From Pseudopithomyces maydicus (Eukaryota; Ascomycota; Dothideomycetes; Pleosporales; Didymosphaeriaceae): a stretch of 64,000 nucleotides of DNA. The position numbers and the translations under genes were made by a program. Location of the stretch: the NCBI GenBank assembly GCA_026873275.1, contig JANTUC010000022.1, forward strand, positions 1 to 64,000, given 5' to 3'. The notes below the pieces were generated by a model that was given only the letters and a program-made list of their open reading frames with translations, was not told the origin of the DNA and made no database searches. Positions 55,755 through 64,000 of this stretch are shown one piece after another. Each line of letters opens with the position of its first letter. Position 1 is the stretch's first letter.

Positions 55755-58700
55755 ATGACTCTGGCTGCGGTGCACACCGCAATGAATCTGGAGGAGAAGC
55801 AAAGCATACACCCATTCTTCTCAAAACCCCACAGTGGGCCTACCCTTCCGACACACACTTACTGTACATTAACGCTTTCAGGAATTAACATTGACGAGCC
55901 CCAACCCCCTGCGATCGAGAGCCACCCCGATGGTGCCTACGATGACCACGATGAGGAACACAACGGGCAGGTGCAGAAGAGTCAGAAGAAGCGTGGAAGG
56001 AAGCCTGGAAGCGCAAACAAGAAGAAGGAGGGCCCGGCCGCAAAGAGCCAGTTGGTGATGGAAAGATTCGCGCAGCCGCTTCGCGGGCAAGGTAGTGCTG
56101 AAGGCGCACATGTTGTTACGATGGAGACAGCGGATGTACCAACACTAGAGGAAGACCCAAACCAGGAAAGAAGGAAACGACGCAAGACCGATTCTCCGCC
56201 GCCGACGCAATGTGTCCCTGTTATGAATGAAGCGCCTGTCAATCCATCGCTTGACTGGCAGAAGCAGCTCGAGTTTGAAGCAGCATCAGCCACGGCACAA
56301 CAGCCTCTAGTCGTCATACCCGAGTCGCAATTAAACGAAGTACCGATACCACCAGCCATGGTGGTCCCAACCATGGTAGAGAGGCCCATCAGTATATCGA
56401 ATAACGAAGCTGCCGGGTCGCACACCTTGTCTGTTCCAGGCTCAATATCTACGCCTGTAGTTGACCAAACGAGTCCGAAGAAGACAATGAAGATCACCAA
56501 GAGCGGGAAGCTCTTGTCAAGTCCCCCACCAGAAGCGGATGCTGCGCAACCCAAAAAGCGACGGGCGCGAAAGACAAAGCTAAAGGTTATGCCAACGGTG
56601 ACTGTTGTCAAGTATGGACACGATACCGCGACTCGGAAAGACATTGGAGAGAAGATCGAGGCTATTCTTCGAGGCGATAGGCCTGCAGCGCGTCTGGCAA
56701 CTCCCAAGAAGACACCACCAAAGCCCAAGAAGACACCACCAAAGCCCAAGAAGACACCACCAAAGCCCAAGAAGGCATCACCGAAGTCCTTGGGCCCGCC
56801 AAAAGCTACGCACCCGTTCTTCCTCGGAAAGCCGGCGTCGAAAATTGACGAGGCCGAGGCCTCTCATCAAGAAACAAATGTCCAGGCGGATTCAACACCA
56901 AAAGCCCTGAAAAAGAGTGCCGTCACTCCAGGAAAACTGAAGCTTGAGAGCCGGAGAGCTCAACCTTCTGCTGATGTGCCTGTCTTTGGAGCGAGGAACA
57001 ATCGTGCTTCAAAGGAAAGTGGTTTGATGGAGGCACCATGGCCTGCGAAAGAGATTGCCCACGTCCGGAATTTCGATGATAATATGTCCTCGAAGCCCTA
57101 CTCACTTTCGGGTGAATTTTCACTGCGGGCCCGCAAAATGAAAAGCAGCGTGATTGCCGTCCCACCGGAAGAAGACCTGATGCAGAAGCTGGCGGCTCAA
57201 CTCAAGCCATCTATTCGGGCGCAGCGGGATCCTTCACGACATGAATTTGCTGCACTCAACGATCTACGCTTACCTACACGCCTCTTAACAACTGGTGTCG
57301 AGATCCAGAACGAAGTTCGCAGCCAAGTCACATCTCTGAACACACCTAACGTGCACCCTGCGGTGGCTGCGCTCTACGCCGACACTGAACACTGCCTGAC
57401 CGCTTTCGATCTAGGCCGTTGTGAACCTTTATCTTGGGCCCAGAAATATACTCCGCAATATGCATCACATGTATTGCAGCCAGGGAAAGAGCCCGTGGTT
57501 TTGAAAGATTGGCTGCAAAATCTAACAGTGTTGTCAGTGGGCGGAAATAATTCTGCATCGAAAGGCACAGAGATCGCCGATCAAAAGAAGCCGCCCAAGA
57601 AGAAGAGAAAGAAGGCGAAAGATGACTTTATTGTCGATAGTGATGAGGAGGAGGACGAAGACATGGTCGAGTTGCCTCGAGAAGAGCCCTTCACTATGGC
57701 AAGAAGAACATTCACACCGGCCTCTGTTCGTCGAGCTCGATGGACCAGGAATAAAAATGTGGTACTCATAAGCGGACCACATGGATGCGGCAAGAGCGCC
57801 ATGGTGCAGGCAGTCGCAAAAGATCTCGGGTTTGAAATATTCGAGTTAAATTCAGCTAGCCGACGGTCAGGGAAAGATATTCTAGACAAGGTCGGCGATA
57901 TGACTGAGAACCATCTCGTCAGTAACAAACGCAAGGAAATATCCGTCGACTCGAAGCCTATAGTAATAGCTGACACGGAGACCGAAAAACAAAGCGAGGC
58001 GCTTCAGAAGGATATTGAGAGCGGGCGACAAGGCACCATGATGTCGTTCTTCAAGACTAAAAGCCTACCACAAGAGAAGTCAAAGATAGAACCGAAGGCG
58101 CCAGAACCGAAGAAAGTCCCTTCAGGCCAGGCCACCCTAGCGGCCCCGCAGGCGCAGCGCAAGAGTCAAAAGCAATCACTGATCCTTTTCGAAGAAGCGG
58201 ATGTATTGTACGACGAGGATCAGGGCTTCTGGCCGCAGGTGTCAAAACTTGCTGCTCAGTCGAAACGACCGATCATCATCACTTGCACGAATGAAGCGCT
58301 CATCCCTATGCACGAACTACCGCTGGCTGCGATTCTACGACTCTTGCCTCCTCCAATTTCCCTGGCCACGGACTACATGGTTGTTCTAGCTGGCCGCGAA
58401 GGGCATATTCTGGAAAAGGACGCCGTCGCTACTCTTTATCAATCGAAGAATTTCGACCTTCGCGCGAGCATAACTGAGCTCAATGTTTGGTGTCAGATGT
58501 CAGTAGGCGACCAGAAGGGTGGATTGGAATGGATCTACCAACGATGGCCACCCGGCAACGACTTGGATGAGCATGGTCGGCCCCTCCGTGTTGCTAGTAA
58601 GGGTACCTATGCTCGTGGGATGGGTTGCCTTTCGCACAACGTCTTCAACTCTCGGGACAACATTGGCTACGACCGTAAGGCGGAACTGCTTCAAGAATCG

Positions 58701-59624
58701 TGGCAGGAATGGAAAATCAACCCTGATGGCTGGTATGATACTCCCGCTGCCAATGCAACCCAGACATTACTGGGTCAGAGCCCGTTAGGCAATCTCCAAT
58801 GTCTCGATGCCATGGCCGACTCACTGAGTGCTGCGGATATATACTGTGGCGTGGACATGCCGTCTTACAAGCGCTTCTATGATCAGCCAACGGATCCGTC
58901 GATGCCTGAACTCTCCGATAAAGCCCGTCTAAGTTACACGCTCGCCGCTCCCGTCCTGCAGGTTGATCATGCAATCGACTATAGTCGATTTGATGCGAAG
59001 ATGCTTGTCCAGAGTCATCTCCTCATTCAACGTGCGTTTGGTGGGCGTCAGCCAGGTGGTGGCGATGGCGCTTTGGGTATACCGGAGACAGAAGAAGGCT
59101 TCACATCTGCTATTCTCCAACACAAGGAATGGCAATCGTGGAAAACATGTCTTTCTCGGCCTGACTTCTCCCAAGCCTTCGATATCCTCGCCTACACACC
59201 GGATGCCCTTCCGGCACTGAACACGTCGTACAACCTGACAGCATCGTCGTTCGACCGTACGTTCCGGATTATCGTCGAGGACCTCGCGCCCTATGTCCGG
59301 AGCATCGTCGCAAACGAACTCGCGCTGGAGAACCAACGAATTCGCTTGGGCAACCTGCTTTCCGAAGGTGGAAGTCGGAGCACCAAGCGGCAGCGTACAA
59401 CCAGAGCAGCGCGCACGGCGCTTGAAGGCGGATCGAGAGACACGAAGAGGAGAGAATATTGGTTTGACCAGTACCTCAACCGCGCTCTCGTCATGGGCAC
59501 CGCCGGGCAGACATGGCGAGGGTTGGGATCCGTTGTTGATGACACTATGACGGAGACAGGCTCCAAGCCAGAGAGTTTGCCCGGCACGCAGGAGGACGCG
59601 GTGCAAAGTGCGGCACAGGAGTAG
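55755..59624 (+). CDS. ELG1: Elg1/ATAD5-like PCNA unloader (large RFC-like subunit)
   Basis: A single 1289-residue frame. The N-terminal half is disordered and basic and carries two HPFF motifs, KSQKKRGRKPGSANKKK and a KPKKTPP tandem repeat. A perfect PIP-box, QGTMMSFF, lies at residues 759-766, between Walker A GPHGCGKS (674-681) and the Walker-B-like LILFEEADVLYDED (about 808-820). The AAA+ core continues with a sensor-1-like IIITCTNEALIP. ELSWAQKY-like DLGRCEPLSWAQKYTP precedes the ATPase as in Elg1/Ctf18/Rfc1. Elg1 pairs with Rfc2-5 and unloads PCNA from chromatin after replication. A possible 48-nt in-frame intron near 55834-55881 would not disturb the frame. The gene is complete. Confidence 0.85.
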   Translation: MTLAAVHTAMNLEEKQSIHPFFSKPHSGPTLPTHTYCTLTLSGINIDEPQPPAIESHPDGAYDDHDEEHNGQVQKSQKKRGRKPGSANKKKEGPAAKSQLVMERFAQPLRGQGSAEGAHVVTMETADVPTLEEDPNQERRKRRKTDSPPPTQCVPVMNEAPVNPSLDWQKQLEFEAASATAQQPLVVIPESQLNEVPIPPAMVVPTMVERPISISNNEAAGSHTLSVPGSISTPVVDQTSPKKTMKITKSGKLLSSPPPEADAAQPKKRRARKTKLKVMPTVTVVKYGHDTATRKDIGEKIEAILRGDRPAARLATPKKTPPKPKKTPPKPKKTPPKPKKASPKSLGPPKATHPFFLGKPASKIDEAEASHQETNVQADSTPKALKKSAVTPGKLKLESRRAQPSADVPVFGARNNRASKESGLMEAPWPAKEIAHVRNFDDNMSSKPYSLSGEFSLRARKMKSSVIAVPPEEDLMQKLAAQLKPSIRAQRDPSRHEFAALNDLRLPTRLLTTGVEIQNEVRSQVTSLNTPNVHPAVAALYADTEHCLTAFDLGRCEPLSWAQKYTPQYASHVLQPGKEPVVLKDWLQNLTVLSVGGNNSASKGTEIADQKKPPKKKRKKAKDDFIVDSDEEEDEDMVELPREEPFTMARRTFTPASVRRARWTRNKNVVLISGPHGCGKSAMVQAVAKDLGFEIFELNSASRRSGKDILDKVGDMTENHLVSNKRKEISVDSKPIVIADTETEKQSEALQKDIESGRQGTMMSFFKTKSLPQEKSKIEPKAPEPKKVPSGQATLAAPQAQRKSQKQSLILFEEADVLYDEDQGFWPQVSKLAAQSKRPIIITCTNEALIPMHELPLAAILRLLPPPISLATDYMVVLAGREGHILEKDAVATLYQSKNFDLRASITELNVWCQMSVGDQKGGLEWIYQRWPPGNDLDEHGRPLRVASKGTYARGMGCLSHNVFNSRDNIGYDRKAELLQESWQEWKINPDGWYDTPAANATQTLLGQSPLGNLQCLDAMADSLSAADIYCGVDMPSYKRFYDQPTDPSMPELSDKARLSYTLAAPVLQVDHAIDYSRFDAKMLVQSHLLIQRAFGGRQPGGGDGALGIPETEEGFTSAILQHKEWQSWKTCLSRPDFSQAFDILAYTPDALPALNTSYNLTASSFDRTFRIIVEDLAPYVRSIVANELALENQRIRLGNLLSEGGSRSTKRQRTTRAARTALEGGSRDTKRREYWFDQYLNRALVMGTAGQTWRGLGSVVDDTMTETGSKPESLPGTQEDAVQSAAQE
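56703..56786 (+). repeat. 21-bp tandem repeat inside ELG1
   Basis: Three identical 21-bp units starting CCCAAGAAGACACC and one diverged fourth unit encode the heptad PKKTPPK (last PKKASPK). The identity of the first three at the DNA level points to recent expansion. The frame is kept. Confidence 0.9.
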
Positions 59625-59871
59625 CATTACGATCTGGATTTGAAATGTTTGCCATCGGCTCTTGGGAGTTGTATATGAGTTACGGATATAGGAGCATTTG
59701 ATGTACGCATTATAGGCGCTGGGTATCATCATCTATCAATCATAGCATACGTGGGCGACGGCGAGGCACGCCGCCGCACGCATCTTCCAACGAATTCACA
59801 TCCGTCCGTCCGTCTGTTCTCTCTTTGTGCCCATTCATCATCTTGACCCCATCACTTCTTTCCCTCCCCAC
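59625..59871. other. Convergent spacer between ELG1 and ALB1
   Basis: The 3' flanks of both genes. No other feature seen. Confidence 0.35.
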
Positions 59872-60477
59872 CTACAACAACTCATCCTCCCCATCCACCG
59901 CCGCCGCCGTTACAACCGGCACACTCGCCTCTCCACCGACCTGCAACTCCCCTCCCTCCGCCCCATCCATATCCTCATCCCCACCCCACTCCCTCTCCCT
60001 CTTCCCCCCGTCCTCCCCCAACATCTCAAACACATTCCCCCCAGCAACCTCCTTCTTCCCCTTCTTCTTCCTCTTCTCCTCATTGACCTCGTCCCACCCC
60101 TTCCTCCTCTCCTTCACGCGCTTCTCCCGCCCCACGCTCGCGGCCACCTTCACAGCGAGCTTGTCCATGTTCTCCTCCGCGCGCTCCATCCCCTTGAGCT
60201 GGCGTAGGCGCTGGGCGCGCTTCAGCGGCTTCGACTTGGTTCGCTTGGTTATGCCCGACGAGGCGTGCGGGGCGAGGGTGCCTGGGGTCGGGGACGGCGA
60301 GCGTGTGTTTGGGATGGGGTCTTTGGTGGGGAGGGAGGGGGAGGCGGCGCGGCGGGCGGCGCGGGAGTGCGTGGAGGGTTCTGGGCGGGGGTTAGTTGGG
60401 GGAAGGGGAGAGGGAATAGGAGGGGAGCCAGAGAAAAGAGTGGGAGGGGACGTACGGCGGGATTTGGTTTTTGCCAT
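59872..60477 (-). CDS. ALB1: Alb1-like ribosome biogenesis factor (Arx1 partner)
   Basis: Two exons (60477-60456 and 60380-59872; 75-nt GTACGT...CAG intron) encode 176 residues. The intron length is a multiple of three, so the unspliced frame is also open; the splice sites are good and splicing gives the family start MAKTKSR followed by THSRAARRAASPS, the Alb1 hallmark. The middle is basic and helical (KPLKRAQRLRQLKGMERAEENMDKL, then KRVKERRKGWDEVN) and the C-terminus acidic. Alb1 binds Arx1 on pre-60S particles and shuttles with it during export of the large subunit. It is divergent from UTP8, another ribosome biogenesis gene. Confidence 0.85.
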   Translation of the reverse strand: MAKTKSRRTSPPTLFSGSPPIPSPLPPTNPRPEPSTHSRAARRAASPSLPTKDPIPNTRSPSPTPGTLAPHASSGITKRTKSKPLKRAQRLRQLKGMERAEENMDKLAVKVAASVGREKRVKERRKGWDEVNEEKRKKKGKKEVAGGNVFEMLGEDGGKREREWGGDEDMDGAEGGELQVGGEASVPVVTAAAVDGEDELL

Positions 60478-60947
60478 TTTGGAGGTGTGAAATGGATGGG
60501 TGTGTGGTGGTGGTGGTGGTGGTGGTGGTGAAACTGGAGATGCAAGTGCGAGGTCACCAAGGGTCGGTGACTCCAGGCGTAAACTTAAGAGATCAAAGCC
60601 GTGGGACCAGGAAAATCGTACGTATACGAATGTATATACGTTCTGTGCGTGTATGCGTCTGTGTTTGTTTTCGCTCTCTCAGATTTCAAAAAAGTCCTAT
60701 CGATACGCTTAATTCCACCGCGCCAAGATTCCGGTCCCACCTTTTCCGACACCGCCTCGCCGCCGATTCTCTTTTTCTGCCCGCCCCAAGTCCCTGCAAT
60801 TGGAACTTTTTTTCCGCGACGACCGAAGCGCCCGCGCGCGAGATCCCATTCCACGAGCGACGAAACCACTCGCCGCCCGAGAGATAGATCCCACATTCGG
60901 GCCACAGCTAAGACGCAAGCCATCGACGTTGCGCATCGCATACAATC
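60478..60947. promoter_or_regulatory. Divergent promoter of ALB1 and UTP8 with a GGT microsatellite
   Basis: A 470-bp spacer between two ribosome-biogenesis genes transcribed away from each other, suggesting co-regulation. It contains a run of GTG/TGG triplets (about 60500-60530). No named element can be assigned. Confidence 0.5.
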
Positions 60948-63885
60948 ATGCCGGCCACCAAGGAGATCGGCGCCCCGTTCACGCTGGCCTCGCTGCCGAC
61001 CGCCATCAGCGCCCGCGACGGCCGCACGCACGCCGCCGGCGTCTGCAGCATCAGCGGCTCCAAGAAGAGAAAGCGCACGGAGATTGCCGTCGGCCTGGAC
61101 GGCGAGGGCGTCTCCATCTACAGCGTGGGTGCTGCCTCGTACTTTCGATATATATATGCTTGGGACCGGCACTGACGCGCAAAAAGTTGCAAAATCCTCA
61201 GCTCGTTACCTCGTACGCGCTGCCGCCGCAGACCTCCTTCGCCTCTGCACCGTTCTCCGTCTACCACAAGGGCTCGTCGAAGAGATCCTCGCGCCGCTAT
61301 ACGTATGCGTTCGTGGCGCAGAATACACCCGGCGCGAAGCCGCATCTTGTGTGCTTCGCTGAGGAGATTCGCAAGGATGGAACCGCCGATACGGTTAAGA
61401 CTTCATACACGCCGTCTGATTCCTCGCAGAAGGTTGTCTCCATCGACGTGATCCCCGTGCCAGTCGGCGCAACACAGAAAGAAGCCTCGCACGAGGTCTT
61501 GGTCGTTCTGGAGACCGGCGACGTGATATGCCTCTCTGCAGAGCTCGAGGTCGTCAGATGGGTAGCCAGCGTGGGCAACCTCGCGCTGTCCTCCAAGGAG
61601 TCGTTCCAGATTGACTATGTCGCGACGAGTGCAGCGAGACCGCTTACCCACGGCCTGCTGAAGAACCGCGAGGACATCGTGGCGGTGCTGAACCCCTCGC
61701 TGGACGAAAAGTCGGATCTTCTGGATCTCACGCAGGTCATGTGTGTCATTGGCCGACACGCGGATGGGCACAGGATGCTGGCTCTGTTCCAGATCCAGCC
61801 ACGGGCTCCAGATCTGTCCAGCAGCCGCTTGCCGCCGCTGAAGCATCTATCTGCCTGGGAATTACCGGCCTCCGAGGCGGAGTCTGCTGCACCGGAGAAA
61901 GATCAGTTTATTCTCCACGCCAGCAGCGGTGCTCTTCATCACCTCAGTGAGAGCATGTTGGTGACCTACGACTTCTCCGAAACCGTTCCCGTGGTCTCGT
62001 CCGAGCTGAGCAGGTCTTCATTGGGAGTCGACTCTGTGTTGCGCGTATCCCAGGATCTGCTGCTCACAGCGTCCCAGACATTGTGTCGCATCCTTAACGT
62101 GAAATACAACTCTGTCCAGTCCGAGCGTGCTGTCGAGCAGAGCATGTCAAGTCCCTCGAAAGACGACAAGAAGAGGAAACTCACGGTGCTCGATTCCGGA
62201 AAGTCGGCTTCCAAAGCACCTGCACTGATAGCCTTTTACGCAGACCTGGGTCTCGCGGTGGGCTCGTGGAACAACGAGCTTGTTGGGTTCCAGCTGGGAG
62301 AGACCACGAGGCGCAAGCGTGTGAAGTCTCAGGGCGGACGACTCATCGATTCACTTGGAAAAGGCATTGTTCTCAAGGCGGAAAATGATCAAGATGACAT
62401 GGCAAAATGGCGCGAGCGGATCCCGAAGCTCGACCGCTACGCTCGCAAGGGCGATGTCGCCAAGTTCGAGGAGATCTTCGCTGCAGAGCTGGGTGTCAGG
62501 CTTGAGGCTGGTGGGAGCCAGCCCGGGGCTGACGTCGATGGAGAGAGCACTATGTTGACAAACGGAAGTGCGAACGGCGAAGATACCACGAAGACGGCAG
62601 CTGAAGGTCAAGACGAGGCAACGGATGTACCGCGCAAATGGATGCTATCGAAGATCCTTTCGAAAACCCTATCGGCAGCGAAACGATCCCGACACCAGCA
62701 GTATGCTGCATATGCGCTGAGCAAGATATTCCAATGGGTAGACTCGCCCTCATCGCACGGCCCAAGCGGATATTTGAAGATTGAATTCTTCCCGCCTAAT
62801 GTGTTCGAATGGTTGATGCACTCTGGAAACCTCACTAAAGAATCGATCCGACGAGCTCTATTGAACGATCCAGCAAGCAAACTCGGTATTACTACAGCTG
62901 TCCGCGACGGCGACATCGTCCGCGCTGTCGTCAATTTCGACCCCGAACTGCACATCCTCTCCGCAATCTTGAACCATGGCCACTTCCTTCCCGTCGGCGA
63001 AGTGGTGCAATCCGTCAAACTCCTCATGCAGAGCCTCGACGACCAACCCAAGACCGAGACAGCCCCCAAGCTCCTCACGAACGGAGCCGAGCCTGCTACC
63101 GATGCTATGGACATGGACATCGCTTCCGAGCTCGAAGCCGCATCCCACGAAATTGACCGCGCCCTTGCCAAACTCGACGACGGGCCCTCCGTCCTAAGCG
63201 GCACCCTCCGCCCAGCCCTAATGCGCCTCCACACATTCCCCCCAGCCGTCATCAGCTCCACCCTGCGGTCCATGCTCGCCCGCCACGACCTCGAATCCCT
63301 CATCAAGCTCCTCCACCACGAGCTCAAAAATGGCGGCTGGACATCCCCTACGACTTTGGCGACGCCGACGCCGATGCGGATGTCGACGTCGACGCCGAGG
63401 ACGCGCCTTCCGACCCCGCGACCGACGACATCGACGACTCGGCCGTCGCCATCATCGCGTCCCTCCTCAGCTGCACGCTCGATGCCATCGGCCCCGCGCT
63501 CTGGCTCACCCCCGTCGGCGACACGTCCACCGAGACGCTCATACAGACGCTGCGGTCGGACGCCGAGGAGGCGCTCACCGGCTTCTGGGAGGCGCGCTAC
63601 ATCAGGGGCATACTCAGCGAGCTTCTGCGGTACAGCGCGCAGGTGCCCAAGTCGCAGAAGCCGAGCGCGAAGGTCCTCGAGAAGAGCGGAAAGCCGTTCG
63701 CCGTCGTCGAGCAGATGGAGAAGCAGGCTGAGATGGCCATGTTGCCGTTGGGTTCGAGGCCCGATATGGGTGTTAAGAAGGTCAAGGGCAGGGCGGGCCA
63801 GAGGAAGGAGCGCAGCGCCAGAGAGATGGGTATGCTGATTAGTAAGAGGGTGCCCAAGTATAGCTTGGAGAGGATCGCAGTGTGA
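60948..63885 (+). CDS. UTP8: Utp8-like U3 snoRNP (t-UTP) component, frame broken once
   Basis: Exon 1 is 60948-61124 and a 62-nt GTGGGT...AAG intron leads to exon 2 from 61187 to TGA at 63885. The N-terminus (APFTLASLPTAISA...) and the beta-propeller-like body (VLVVLETGDVICL, LLLTASQTLCRILNVKYN, LAVGSWNNELVGFQLGE) are those of fungal Utp8. A helical C-terminal part (LPVGEVVQSVKLLMQSL, SSTLRSMLARHDLESLIKLL) follows. Near 63335-63345, beside CCCC, the frame shifts by the equivalent of one missing base; the continuation (DSAVAIIASLLSCTLDAIG, ending KRVPKYSLERIAV) is in another register. Total about 958 residues. Utp8 belongs to the t-UTP subcomplex for pre-rRNA transcription and processing. An assembly error is the likeliest cause of the break. 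Confidence 0.8.
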
Positions 63886-64000
63886 GTAAGTACGTGCGTA
63901 CGTACGTGGTGGAGGGAGGGCGTGGGATCAGGATTGGAGGTGGGAATGGAGATGGAGATGGAGATGAGGATTCGAGTGTAGCGCAGGGTGTATACGATAC
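63886..64000. other. 3' flank with GGAGAT microsatellite
   Basis: Low-complexity GTACGT and GGAGAT repeats follow the UTP8 stop up to the window end. No gene. Confidence 0.5.

Overview
The window is the left end of a chromosome of a filamentous ascomycete, most likely a Dothideomycete. It opens with about 20 CCCTAA telomere repeats. Nearly all genes have short introns (47-140 nt) with GTAAGT/GTATGT-type donors. Several very AT- and TpA-rich, ORF-free blocks look like repeats mutated by RIP (repeat-induced point mutation). The gene families are typical of this group: DUF3176, NWD/WD40, a DMATS prenyltransferase, a DOMON-b561 protein, and single-copy Rtt103, clathrin light chain, Elg1, Alb1 and Utp8. 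No species can be named from sequence alone.

Layout. 1-8.8 kb: telomere, AT-rich subtelomere, one DUF3176 membrane protein gene, remnants of a WD40 (NWD-type) gene and a second AT-rich block. 8.8-20.9 kb: a compact island of secondary-metabolism genes matching the accessory set of epipolythiodioxopiperazine (ETP; sirodesmin/gliotoxin-type) clusters: ACC-synthase-like C-S lyase/aminotransferase, DMATS prenyltransferase, P450, MFS exporter, GliK-like gamma-glutamyl cyclotransferase, M19 dipeptidase, GliN-like methyltransferase and a regulator related to the AflR/GliZ C-terminal region. The NRPS, glutathione transferase and thioredoxin-reductase-like oxidase are not in the window. The DMATS reading frame breaks twice and the methyltransferase carries an in-frame stop, so the island looks like a truncated, decaying cluster. 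20.9-31 kb: an AT-rich block, a second dead methyltransferase, a rhodopsin-like fragment, two unrecognised proteins and another AT-rich block with a 126-bp tandem repeat.

31-64 kb: GC-balanced, gene-dense DNA with a RING-H2 protein, a small membrane protein resembling the interferon-inducible IFI6/IFI27 (Ifi-6-16) family, RTT103, clathrin light chain, histone H4, a DUF8035-type protein, a DOMON-cytochrome b561 protein, tRNA-Val(AAC), a divergent pair of a nucleoside monophosphate kinase and a viperin (radical SAM) gene, an alpha/beta hydrolase, an NmrA-like protein, ELG1, ALB1 and UTP8.

The most interesting item is the viperin/NMP-kinase pair at 48.8-50.9 kb. It mirrors the vertebrate RSAD2-CMPK2 arrangement (kinase supplying CTP for ddhCTP synthesis) and has an IFI6-like gene 16 kb away. 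A technical caution: eight frame breaks in otherwise conserved genes (RTT103 x3, UTP8, NmrA, kinase, DMATS, one hypothetical) all have the sign of one missing base, mostly in or beside G/C runs. This suggests homopolymer under-calling in the assembly rather than mass pseudogenisation.
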